Origin: DATJKD01 sp963834855
Lineage (GTDB): Bacteria; Pseudomonadota; Gammaproteobacteria; Steroidobacterales; Steroidobacteraceae
Direction of reading: 5' to 3'
NCBI GenBank assembly: GCA_963834855.1
Contig: CAWIDH010000021.1
Span: forward strand, 124,001 to 188,000
Length of the DNA stretch: 64,000 bases
The translations under genes and the position numbers were made by a program. Positions 8,817-16,279 of this stretch are shown here, piece after piece. Numbering within the stretch: the stretch's first letter is position 1; each line of letters begins with the position of its first letter. Below the pieces are notes generated by a model that worked only from the letters and a program-made list of their open reading frames with translations, did no database searches and was not told the DNA's origin.

Positions 8817-10025
8817 ATGAGGAAGGCGAGTTTCGTTCTGAGCGCCGCGCTGGCCGCGGCGTGTCTTGCGACGGTGGGCACGGCAATGTGGCCCGTCGAA
8901 GCGGTCGCGCAACAGAAAGTCAGTGCCGAGGTCGGGAAGCCACTGCAGGCCGCTCAGGATGCTATTGGCCGGAAGAACTGGAACAAGGCGCTGCAGGAAA
9001 TCAACAAGGCGCAGGCCGTGTCGTCGCGCACCGCGTACGACAACTACAAGATCAACGAGCTGCTCTGGTACGTCTACCTCCAGCAGGGGCGCAACGCCGA
9101 GGCGGCGAAGCTGCTCGAGCAGCAGATCGCCTCCGGGCAGATGCCGGCGGGCGAGCGCACGCAGCGCACCAAGACCCTCTCGCAGCTCTACTTCCGCGCC
9201 GGCAATTACCCGAAGGCGATCTCGGTCGCCAACGACTACCTGAAGGCCGTGCCCGGCGATCGCGAAATGCAGATGATGGTCGCGCAGGGCTACTACCAGC
9301 AGAAGAACTACAAGAGCGCCATCGCGGCCGCCGGGCGGTTGACGCAGGGCGGGCAGCCGAGCGAGGAGATACTGCAGCTCGTGCTGCGCAGTAACTACGA
9401 GCTCGGCGACAAGGAGGGCACCGCCAAGGCGCTCGAGCAGCTGCTGCGTCACTACCCGACGCCGCAGACGTGGAAGAGCCTGCTCAAGACCTATTTCAAC
9501 CAGGCCAAGCGCGACCCGGAGCTGCTCGCGCTGTACCGGCTGTCGCAGGACGTGGGTGCGCTGGAGAAGGGCGAGGACTATCTCGACATGGCGGAGGCCC
9601 TGATCGTCGGTGGCTTCGCCACCGAGGGACAACGCGTGCTCGAGGCCGGCACGGCCGCCAAGGTGTTCACTCCCGAGGAGCAGCCTCGCGTCGACCGGAC
9701 GCTTGTGGCCGCCAAGAAAGCGGCCGCCAAGGAGACGAGCGGGATGCCCGCCGCCGCCAAGGCCGTGACGGCGGCTGCCTCCGGCGAGGACATGTACCAG
9801 GCCGGCAGGCTGTACTTCAGCGCAGGCAACTACCCGAAGGCGGTCGAGGCGCTGCGCAAGGCGCTCGCAAAGGGCGGCGTGAGCGACACCGACGACGCCA
9901 ACATGCTGCTCGGCATCGCGCTCACCCGCTCGAACCGGAATGGCGACGCCACGAAGGCGTTCACCGCCATCAAGGATCCGAAGTTCGCCGAGATCGCCCG
10001 GGTCTGGACGCTGCACGCGAGCTAG
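8817..10025 (+). CDS. exported TPR-repeat protein (copy A)
   Basis: A 402-residue protein with a signal peptide (MRKASFVLSAALAAACLATV, cleavage near AVAQQ) and then tetratricopeptide-like helical hairpins, for example FRAGNYPKAISVANDYLKAV and FSAGNYPKAVEALRKALAKG. The start at 8817 is favoured by GAGG 6 nt upstream; an in-frame ATG lies at 8799. It follows exbD2 by 117 nt and may be the last gene of the TonB operon, so a periplasmic scaffolding role with that machinery is plausible but unproven. A diverged paralog lies convergently beyond the palindromic element. The name of the family is not known to me. Confidence 0.82.
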   Translation: MRKASFVLSAALAAACLATVGTAMWPVEAVAQQKVSAEVGKPLQAAQDAIGRKNWNKALQEINKAQAVSSRTAYDNYKINELLWYVYLQQGRNAEAAKLLEQQIASGQMPAGERTQRTKTLSQLYFRAGNYPKAISVANDYLKAVPGDREMQMMVAQGYYQQKNYKSAIAAAGRLTQGGQPSEEILQLVLRSNYELGDKEGTAKALEQLLRHYPTPQTWKSLLKTYFNQAKRDPELLALYRLSQDVGALEKGEDYLDMAEALIVGGFATEGQRVLEAGTAAKVFTPEEQPRVDRTLVAAKKAAAKETSGMPAAAKAVTAAASGEDMYQAGRLYFSAGNYPKAVEALRKALAKGGVSDTDDANMLLGIALTRSNRNGDATKAFTAIKDPKFAEIARVWTLHAS

Positions 10026-10047
10026 CGGGGATTTCTCACAACGACAG

Positions 10048-10675
10048 GCTGCTCGCCGACGCTCGGCGGCGGTAGCTGCTCGCCGCCGCCCGGCCGTGGT
10101 GGCTCGTACTCGCCGGCGCTCGGCCCGGGTGCCTCGCTGGGCCGCTGACCACGATCGAGCGGTCGTTGCAGGGCTGAAGATGGTGCCCCGCACGTCTTGT
10201 CGGAGCACGCCGAACGTCGGCGGTATCGCGGAATCGTCGCAGAGTCATGACTTCGAGAGTGCTCCGCGACGTCTACCTGCGGCGGATCAGGCGTCGTCGC
10301 GGCCACGAGACACCCGGTCCAAACGCCGGCTCGCCGATGCCGCGGTGGCCGCAGGCAGCACTGATGCCGCAATTGGGTCACGAGCCGACGTCTGGACGCG
10401 GTGTATCCCAGCCGCGACGAGGCATCTGGTGCGCGCAGGTAGACGTCGCGGACCACTCCGAGCGAAGGCCGCCTCGACGATTCCGCGATACCACCGACCG
10501 TTCGGCGTGCGCCGACCAGACGTGCGGGGCACCATCTTCAGCTCTGCAACGATCCTCGATCGTGGGAGCGGCTGGGGATACACCGCGGCCGGGCGGCGGC
10601 GAGCAGCAGCCACGCGGCCGGGCGTGCGGCGAGTACGGGCCACCGCCGTCGGGCGTTCGGCGCGCCCCGCGTCGA
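10048..10675 (+). repeat. long palindromic intergenic element, copy 1
   Basis: A 628-bp non-coding element filling the gap between two convergent genes. The left arm 10161-10239 and the right arm 10475-10555 are inverted repeats of about 80 nt with roughly five mismatches and one indel by my reading. Further inside, a stretch starting CCGCGACGTCTACCTGCG recurs inverted. The centre (10310-10348) holds the core with CCGGTCCAAACGCCGG shared by all three copies. The left arm carries AGTCATGACT (10243-10252), which the right arm lacks, so orientation can be assigned. Outer flanks contain GC-rich units of about 30 bp in opposite orientations. No open reading frame is conserved among the copies. Confidence 0.9.
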
Positions 10676-11959
10676 TCAGCCGCCCGTCGGCGGAGGAGCC
10701 GCGGCCTGCGCCGGCTCGGTCGGTGCCGGCGCCTGTGAGGCGATCTGCCAGAGACGTCCGAGTTCGGCCAGCCTCGGGTCCTTGATCGCCTGGAATGCCT
10801 GGACGGCCTCCGCCGGCTTGGCTGAGCGCTTTAGCGCGATGCCGAGCAGCGTATTCGCGTCGTCGGTGTCGGAGACGCCGCCCTTCGCCAGGCCCTTCTG
10901 GATCGCGTCCGCGGCCTTGGCGTACCCGCCGGTGCTGAAGTAGAGCTTGCCGATCGACACCATGTCGTTGCCGGTCTTCGCCGCGGCGAGCGCGGCGTCC
11001 GCACCGGCCAGCTCCTTGCGGTCCGATTCAGCACCCTTGCGGGCACGCTCCAGTTCCTGGTCTGCGCGCGTCTTCGCGTCGCCCGTAAGCAAGCCACCGG
11101 ACATCCCCTTTTCAAGGACGCGCTTCGCCTCGCTGGGGAAGCCGCCGCCCACGAGTGCGGTGGCCATTTCCGCGTATTCCTCGCCCTTGTCGAGGGCGTT
11201 GGTGTCCTCCATCAGGCGATAGAGGCTGCGAAGCTCGCGGTCGGTCTTGCTGGCGAAGAGCTGGTTGTTGAGCAGGTCGTTCCAGTACTTCGGCTGCGGG
11301 TAGTGCTTGACCAGGGTCTCGAGGGTCGCGAAGACACCCGGGCGGTCGTCGAGCTCCAGGTTGCTGGCAAGGGCCACCTGCAGGATCTGCTCGCTCGGCT
11401 TCGGCGAGGCGTCGATCACCTTCTTGGCGACATTGCGCGCGTTCGTGTAGTCCTTCTGCAGGTAATAGCCACGCGCGACGAGGTCGCCGATCTGCTGGTC
11501 CGAGGGCGCGCTCGCGAGGTACTGGTTCCCGTACTCGATCGCCTTCGGGTAGTTCTCGATCTGGAAGTAGAGCTGGGACAGCACCTTGTAACGCTGCGGC
11601 AAATCGGCGGCGGGCACGTAGCCCGACTTCAACGATGCCTCGAGGCTCGCAGCAGCCTCGGCATACTGCTTCTGGTTGATCTGCGTGAAATACGAGAGCT
11701 CGTTGATCATGAACTCGTCGTACGGGCCCTTGCCCTCGACCGCCTTGGCTGCGTCGATGTTCGTTGCCGCCGTGGCCCAGTCCTTGGCCTGGATAGCTTC
11801 CTGGGCGGCGGCGAGCGCCTTCTGCACCTTGGCGTTGAGCTTGCCCGCCGGCTTGGGTTCCTGGGCGACCGAAACGGCCGGAAGCGTGACGAACGCCGCG
11901 GATCCGACCAGACCGGCCGCAGCCAGCGCGGCCCTCAACACATGGTTCGCCTTCTTCAT
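10676..11959 (-). CDS. exported TPR-repeat protein (copy B)
   Basis: A 427-residue paralog of the protein at 8817-10025, in the opposite orientation. A signal peptide starts at MKKANHVLRAALAAAGLVG with a likely cut after SVAQ; TPR-like hairpins follow, for example FSTGGYAKAADAIQKGLAKG. Both share the nearly identical block GVSDTDDAN-LLGIAL near the C-terminus. Start 11959 has GAGGG upstream and avoids an alanine/arginine-rich extension that lacks a signal sequence. The C-terminus ends in a proline/alanine-rich tail. Function is unknown; the shared fold suggests protein-protein interaction in the periplasm. Confidence 0.82.
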   Translation of the reverse strand: MKKANHVLRAALAAAGLVGSAAFVTLPAVSVAQEPKPAGKLNAKVQKALAAAQEAIQAKDWATAATNIDAAKAVEGKGPYDEFMINELSYFTQINQKQYAEAAASLEASLKSGYVPAADLPQRYKVLSQLYFQIENYPKAIEYGNQYLASAPSDQQIGDLVARGYYLQKDYTNARNVAKKVIDASPKPSEQILQVALASNLELDDRPGVFATLETLVKHYPQPKYWNDLLNNQLFASKTDRELRSLYRLMEDTNALDKGEEYAEMATALVGGGFPSEAKRVLEKGMSGGLLTGDAKTRADQELERARKGAESDRKELAGADAALAAAKTGNDMVSIGKLYFSTGGYAKAADAIQKGLAKGGVSDTDDANTLLGIALKRSAKPAEAVQAFQAIKDPRLAELGRLWQIASQAPAPTEPAQAAAPPPTGG

Positions 11960-12159
11960 CGCGGTGCCCTCGTTCCGGTGGCTTTCTGCGGGAGCGCGCA
12001 TTGTAGCCGCTGCCCCGGCCGGCATGTTCGCCGAACCCGGGCGGCGCGACCGGCAGCCGCGTGGCCTTGCGGGCGTAGGAGCCGGACTACGCGGCGCGGG
12101 CATCGAGAGCGGGTGCTGGTAAAGTGTCGGGCCTACTCCGGCCAGCAGGAGTGCCAGCG

Positions 12160-13233
12160 GTGACGTATGCGGCGATCACGGGTTGGGGCAAATGCATGCC
12201 TCCGGCCGTATTGAGCAACGAAGACCTCGCCACCTTTCTCGACACCAGCGACGAGTGGATCACGAGCCGGACCGGCATAAGGGAGCGCCGCATCTCCCAT
12301 GTACCGCTCGGTGATCTCGCGTACGTGTCGTCGATGCGCGCGCTCGCCGCCGCGGGGCTCGATCCCGCCGCGGTCGAGCTGATCGTGGTGGGCAGCTGCA
12401 GCGTAGACGAGCTGGTGCCCAACCAGGCGTCGGGCCTGCAGGTGCGGCTCGGCGCGAAGCGCGCGGGAGCAATGGACGTCAACACGGCCTGCACGAGCTT
12501 CCTCTATGGGCTCAGCTCGGCGAATGCCATGGTGCGCACCGGCGTCGTGCGCAACGCGCTGGTCATTGGCGGGGAGCTGATCAGCACGTTCATGGAATGG
12601 GACAACCGCGGCGTGTCCGTGCTCTTCGGCGACGGCTGCGCGGCCGTCGTGATCGAGGCGACTGATCGCGTCGAGGGGCTGCTCGGCGAAAAGCTCGGTT
12701 GCGACAGCGACGCGCGCGACACCCTGATTATCGAGGGCATGGGTGGCCGTTACACCAACTCCGGCCGGCAATACGGCGACACCGCGTGGGTGTTCGAGGG
12801 GCAGGAGATCTTCAAGCGGGCGGTGCTCGGCATGGCCGGCGCCTGCGCGGACGTGCTCGAGACGCAGCGCGTGCGACCGGAGGACGTGGCGCTGGTGATC
12901 CCGCATCAGGCGAATCTGCGGATCATCGAGGCGGTTGCGAAACGCGCCGGCGTCGCGATGGACCGCGTCTACGTCAACGTGCAGCGCTACGGCAACATGT
13001 CGGCCGCGACGGTTCCGGTCGCGCTGGTCGAGGCGCTGGAGGAAGGGCGCGTGCCGCCGCAGGGCCTGCTGCTGATGCCGGCCTTCGGCGCAGGACTCAC
13101 CTGGTGCGCGCATCTCGTGCGCTGGGGTGACCGGGTCACGCCGAAGGGCCAGTCCGACGCCGAGCTGCCACCCTGCGACCAGACGGCACTGCAGATGGTG
13201 CAGCGCCTCCGGCAGGGCAGGCAGCGCACCTGA
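12160..13233 (+). CDS. 3-oxoacyl-ACP synthase III-type ketosynthase (FabH-like)
   Basis: A thiolase-fold condensing enzyme of the KAS III family. With the GTG start at 12160 (AGGA 9 nt upstream) the N-terminus begins MTYAAITGWGKCMPP, as in true FabH proteins. The catalytic triad is complete: C111 in NTACTSF, H249 in IPHQANLRI and N279 in GNMSAATVP. At 357 residues it is longer than E. coli FabH (about 317), with a C-terminal extension after the catalytic core. It has no fatty-acid synthesis neighbours here, so it may be a KAS III-like enzyme for a specialised acyl product rather than the housekeeping FabH. Confidence 0.85.
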   Translation: MTYAAITGWGKCMPPAVLSNEDLATFLDTSDEWITSRTGIRERRISHVPLGDLAYVSSMRALAAAGLDPAAVELIVVGSCSVDELVPNQASGLQVRLGAKRAGAMDVNTACTSFLYGLSSANAMVRTGVVRNALVIGGELISTFMEWDNRGVSVLFGDGCAAVVIEATDRVEGLLGEKLGCDSDARDTLIIEGMGGRYTNSGRQYGDTAWVFEGQEIFKRAVLGMAGACADVLETQRVRPEDVALVIPHQANLRIIEAVAKRAGVAMDRVYVNVQRYGNMSAATVPVALVEALEEGRVPPQGLLLMPAFGAGLTWCAHLVRWGDRVTPKGQSDAELPPCDQTALQMVQRLRQGRQRT

Positions 13234-13266
13234 ACCCACGCGGACCTGCACGGGCGGCTGCCGTCG

Positions 13267-14169
13267 ATGTCGCCTGGCAACAGGGCGCTGCTGCAGATCC
13301 ATTTCTGCGTCGTGCTGTGGGGCTTCACGCCCATCCTCGGCAAGCTGATCAGCCTGCGGGCCCTCGCGCTGGTGTGGTGGCGGCTCGCGATAGTGGTCGC
13401 CGCGCTCGCGGCTCTGCCCCGCGTGTGGCGCGCGCTGCGCGTGCTTCCGGGACGCACGGCGCTCGCCTACGCGGGGATCGGCATCGTCGTAGCTTTGCAC
13501 TGGCTCGCGTTCTATGGCGCGATCAAGCTGTCGAACGCATCGGTCGCCGCGACCTGCATGGCCGTCGCGCCGATCTTCATGGCGCTGGTGGAACCCTGGG
13601 TGGTCCGGCGCCGCTTCGACGTGCGGGAGCTCGCGGTCGGCATCGCCGCGGTGCCGGGCGCGGCGCTGGTCGTCGGCGGCACGCCCGCGGGGATGCGTGC
13701 CGGCATCGCCGCGGGAATCCTCTCGGCGCTGCTGGCGGCGATCTTCGGGTCGCTCAACAAGCGCTACGTCGAACGCGGTGATGTGCTCGCGATGACGGGG
13801 ATCGAGCTCGCGGCCGGCCTGGTGTTTCTCAGCCTCGTGGCGGCAGTGCTGCCGCCGGACGCCGGGGCGCTGCCCTGGCCCGGGCCCCGCGACGCGCTGC
13901 TCCTGGCACTGCTCGCGATCGGCTGCACGCTCGTGCCGTTCGCGTTGTCGCTGGTCGCGCTGCGTCACACCAGCGCCTTCAGCGCGCAGCTCGCCGTCGC
14001 CCTCGAGCCGGTGTACGCGATCGTGCTCGCCATCGTGCTGCTGGGCGAGCAGCGCGAGCTCGGCACGGCGTTCTATCTAGGCGTCGCGATCATCCTGGGG
14101 AGCGTGCTGGCGCACGCGCTGATGCGCGCGCGCGACGCAGACGCCAGCCCAGCAGCAGCAGCAGGATGA
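13267..14169 (+). CDS. EamA/DMT-family transporter
   Basis: A 300-residue membrane protein with about ten hydrophobic helices in two EamA repeats (about residues 8-135 and 145-285), the usual drug/metabolite transporter plan. Its substrate cannot be read from sequence. It lies 33 nt downstream of the ketosynthase gene on the same strand. Its last 80 nt overlap the 3' end of msrQ, which is encoded on the opposite strand. Confidence 0.85.
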   Translation: MSPGNRALLQIHFCVVLWGFTPILGKLISLRALALVWWRLAIVVAALAALPRVWRALRVLPGRTALAYAGIGIVVALHWLAFYGAIKLSNASVAATCMAVAPIFMALVEPWVVRRRFDVRELAVGIAAVPGAALVVGGTPAGMRAGIAAGILSALLAAIFGSLNKRYVERGDVLAMTGIELAAGLVFLSLVAAVLPPDAGALPWPGPRDALLLALLAIGCTLVPFALSLVALRHTSAFSAQLAVALEPVYAIVLAIVLLGEQRELGTAFYLGVAIILGSVLAHALMRARDADASPAAAAG

Positions 14170-14755
14170 CCGCGTAGAGCATCGGCTCGCGCAGGTCGGC
14201 CTTTACCTGCCACCAGTAATGCACGCAACCCAGGATCGCGGCCGGGTAGATGAGCCGGTGCAGCTTCTGCCAGCGCCGCCCCAGCCTGCGCATCCAGCCC
14301 GCCGTCGACGTCACCGCGAGCGGGATCAGGAGCGTGAGCGCAGTGAGGCCAACCGTGATGTAGGGGCGCTTCGTGACGTCCTCGAGCATGCTCGCGAAAT
14401 CGAGCCAGCGGTCGAGCACCAGCCAGGTCAGGAAATGCATGGCGAGGTAGGTGAAGGCGAAGAGGCCCAGCATGCGGCGCAGCCCGAGGAGCAGCGGTGC
14501 GCGCAGCGTGACGCGCAACGGGGTGATGGCAAGCGTGACGAGCAGCAGGCGCAGGCCCCACTTCCCGAAGACGTCCATCACGGCCTCGGTCGGGTTCGGC
14601 CCGAGCGAGAGGTCGCCAACGCCTGCGCCCCTGAGCAGCAGGAACGCGAATGGCAGGCAGCAGGCGGCGAACACGACGATCTTCGCGAGCGTGAGCGGCC
14701 GCAGGCGGCGCGTCGCGGTGCCGCGGGCATCGATCGGTGCCTCCAGGATCGCCAT
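14090..14755 (-). CDS. msrQ: MsrQ heme-binding membrane subunit of methionine sulfoxide reductase
   Basis: Passes electrons from the inner membrane to periplasmic MsrP. The 221-residue protein belongs to the ferric-reductase-like transmembrane family: about six helices with heme-ligand-type histidines in AMHFLTWLV and HRLIYPAAILGCVHYWW. It follows msrP after 10 nt on the same strand, the standard MsrPQ order. The C-terminus is an arginine/alanine-rich tail that overlaps the convergent transporter gene by 80 nt. Confidence 0.92.
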   Translation of the reverse strand: MAILEAPIDARGTATRRLRPLTLAKIVVFAACCLPFAFLLLRGAGVGDLSLGPNPTEAVMDVFGKWGLRLLLVTLAITPLRVTLRAPLLLGLRRMLGLFAFTYLAMHFLTWLVLDRWLDFASMLEDVTKRPYITVGLTALTLLIPLAVTSTAGWMRRLGRRWQKLHRLIYPAAILGCVHYWWQVKADLREPMLYAVILLLLLGWRLRRARASARAPARSPG

Positions 14756-14765
14756 GAAGGACGCC

Positions 14766-15704
14766 TCAGAAGTTCCGGCGCAGGTCCATGCCGCGGTAGA
14801 GTCCGGCGACCTGTTGGGCGTAGCCGTTGAACGGCAAGGTCGGTCGCGGCGGCGTGAGAAAGGCGCCGCCGATGCGACGTTCCCGCGCCTGGCTCCAGCG
14901 CGGATGGTCGACCTCCGGGTTCACGTTCGCGTAGAAACCGTATTCCCTCGGCGCCGAGATATTCCAGGACGTCGGTGGCTGGCGCTCGGTGAACCGTATC
15001 TCGACGATGGACTTGATGCTCTTGAAGCCGTACTTCCACGGCACCACGAGCCGCAGCGGCGCGCCGTTCGCGTTGGGCAGCGCGCGCCCGTACAGGCCGA
15101 CGGCGAGGATGGCGAGCGGGTGCATCGCCTCGTCCATGCGCAGCCCCTCGACATAAGGCCAGTCGAGGACCGGGTAGCGCTGACCCGGCATCTCCGCGGG
15201 CCGCAGCACCGTCTTGAAGGCGACAAACTTCGCGCGCGAGGTCGGACGAAACCGCCGCACGAGGTCCCCGAGGGGGAAGCCCACCCACGGGATCACCATC
15301 GACCAGGCCTCGACGCAGCGCAGACGGTAAATCCGCTCCTCGAGCGCGTGGGGCTTGAGTATGTCCTCGAGGGTGAACTGCCCGGTCATCTCGGCCTCGC
15401 CCGATACGGTGACCGTCCAGGGTACCGGCCGGAAGCGGGACGACTGGCGCGCCGGATCGGCCTTACCTGTGCCAAATTCGTAAAAGTTGTTGTAAGTCGT
15501 TATATCCTCGTAAGAATTCTTCTGCTCGCTGGTGCTGAGCGCAGCGTTCGGCCGGAAGCTCAGCCGGTCGTCGCCCGCGGCGTATGCCGTCCCGGCAACG
15601 ACGGTCCCCAGCGCACCTGCGAGGATCTCGCGCCGGTTCAGGTACACCGATCGCGGCGTAATCTCGGATGGACGGGGGGCGGGCTCGGCTTTCCGGAATC
15701 GCAT
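14766..15704 (-). CDS. msrP: MsrP periplasmic methionine sulfoxide reductase, molybdopterin subunit
   Basis: Repairs oxidised methionine in periplasmic proteins. From ATG 15704 the protein is 312 residues with a twin-arginine signal (NRREILAGALGTVVAG, RR at 24-25) consistent with Tat export of a cofactor-loaded enzyme. The molybdopterin fold is seen, with the metal-ligand cysteine in YRLRCVEAWSMVIPWVG (C130) and the motif VPWKYGFKSIKSIV. In-frame upstream sequence belongs to the palindromic element and is excluded. Cotranscribed with msrQ. Confidence 0.94.
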   Translation of the reverse strand: MRFRKAEPAPRPSEITPRSVYLNRREILAGALGTVVAGTAYAAGDDRLSFRPNAALSTSEQKNSYEDITTYNNFYEFGTGKADPARQSSRFRPVPWTVTVSGEAEMTGQFTLEDILKPHALEERIYRLRCVEAWSMVIPWVGFPLGDLVRRFRPTSRAKFVAFKTVLRPAEMPGQRYPVLDWPYVEGLRMDEAMHPLAILAVGLYGRALPNANGAPLRLVVPWKYGFKSIKSIVEIRFTERQPPTSWNISAPREYGFYANVNPEVDHPRWSQARERRIGGAFLTPPRPTLPFNGYAQQVAGLYRGMDLRRNF

Positions 15705-15788
15705 GGGTCCTCGCTGGCCGGCGCCGAACGGGCGCCTGCTGAGAGTTGGACCGGGCGGTGGCCGGGAATGTTGCGGAGAGGCTGGGTA

Positions 15789-16262
15789 GTCACTCGTCGC
15801 CGCCCGGCAGGTGGCTGCTGCTCGCCGGCGCTCGGCCGGGTGCTCGCCGGCGCTCAGCCGAGGGTCGCTGCAGGGCGTCGAGGGTGCCCCGCACTGTCGG
15901 CGCACCCGCGTCGGTAGCGGAATCGCGCGGAGTCATGACTCGAGTGCCGCGACGTCTACCTGTGATGACGTCGTCGCGGCCACGGACACCCGGTCCAAAC
16001 GCCGGCTCGCCGATGCCGCGGTGCCGCCGTCGATGACGTGGTCATGAGCCGCGCTGGACGCGGTGTATCCCAGCCGCGACGAGGCATCGGCGGCAGGTGG
16101 ACGTCGCGGACCACTCCAAGCGAATGCCTCGACGATTCCGCGATACCACACCGTCCGGCGTGCGCCGACGAACGTGCGGGGCACCCTCAGCTGCAACGAC
16201 CCTGCGTGGTGAGCGGCTGGATGCACCGCGGCCGGGCGGCGGCGAGCAGCTACCACCGCCGC
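15789..16262 (+). repeat. long palindromic intergenic element, copy 2
   Basis: A 474-bp version of the element, somewhat shorter and more diverged than the other two. It keeps AGTCATGACT (15931-15940), the central core (15986-16023) and the inverted block around GACGTCGCGGACCACTCC. The outer units are reduced to about one or two per side. It lies between the end of acnA (about 18 nt from its ancestral stop) and the msrP start (about 85 nt away), so on the minus strand it would be in a tandem rather than a convergent gap. The orientation is the same as copies 1 and 3. Confidence 0.85.
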
Positions 16263-16279
16263 GTGCAGCGGATTGCCTC

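Noticed and set aside
10048..10675. Protein-coding genes inside the palindromic elements
   Set aside because: Frames differ between copies, are Arg/Ser/Pro-rich and are broken by indels at different places.
10048..10675. Retron or DGR template
   Set aside because: No reverse transcriptase gene in the window.
12133..13968. 611-codon open frame on the minus strand opposite the ketosynthase and transporter genes
   Set aside because: It is His/Arg/Gln-rich antisense of two well-supported genes, a common artefact of high GC.
15933..16279. Extension of the aconitase reading frame through the palindromic element to 15933
   Set aside because: The true C-terminus is encoded in the +1 frame and stops at 16280; the extension is repeat sequence with no protein homology.
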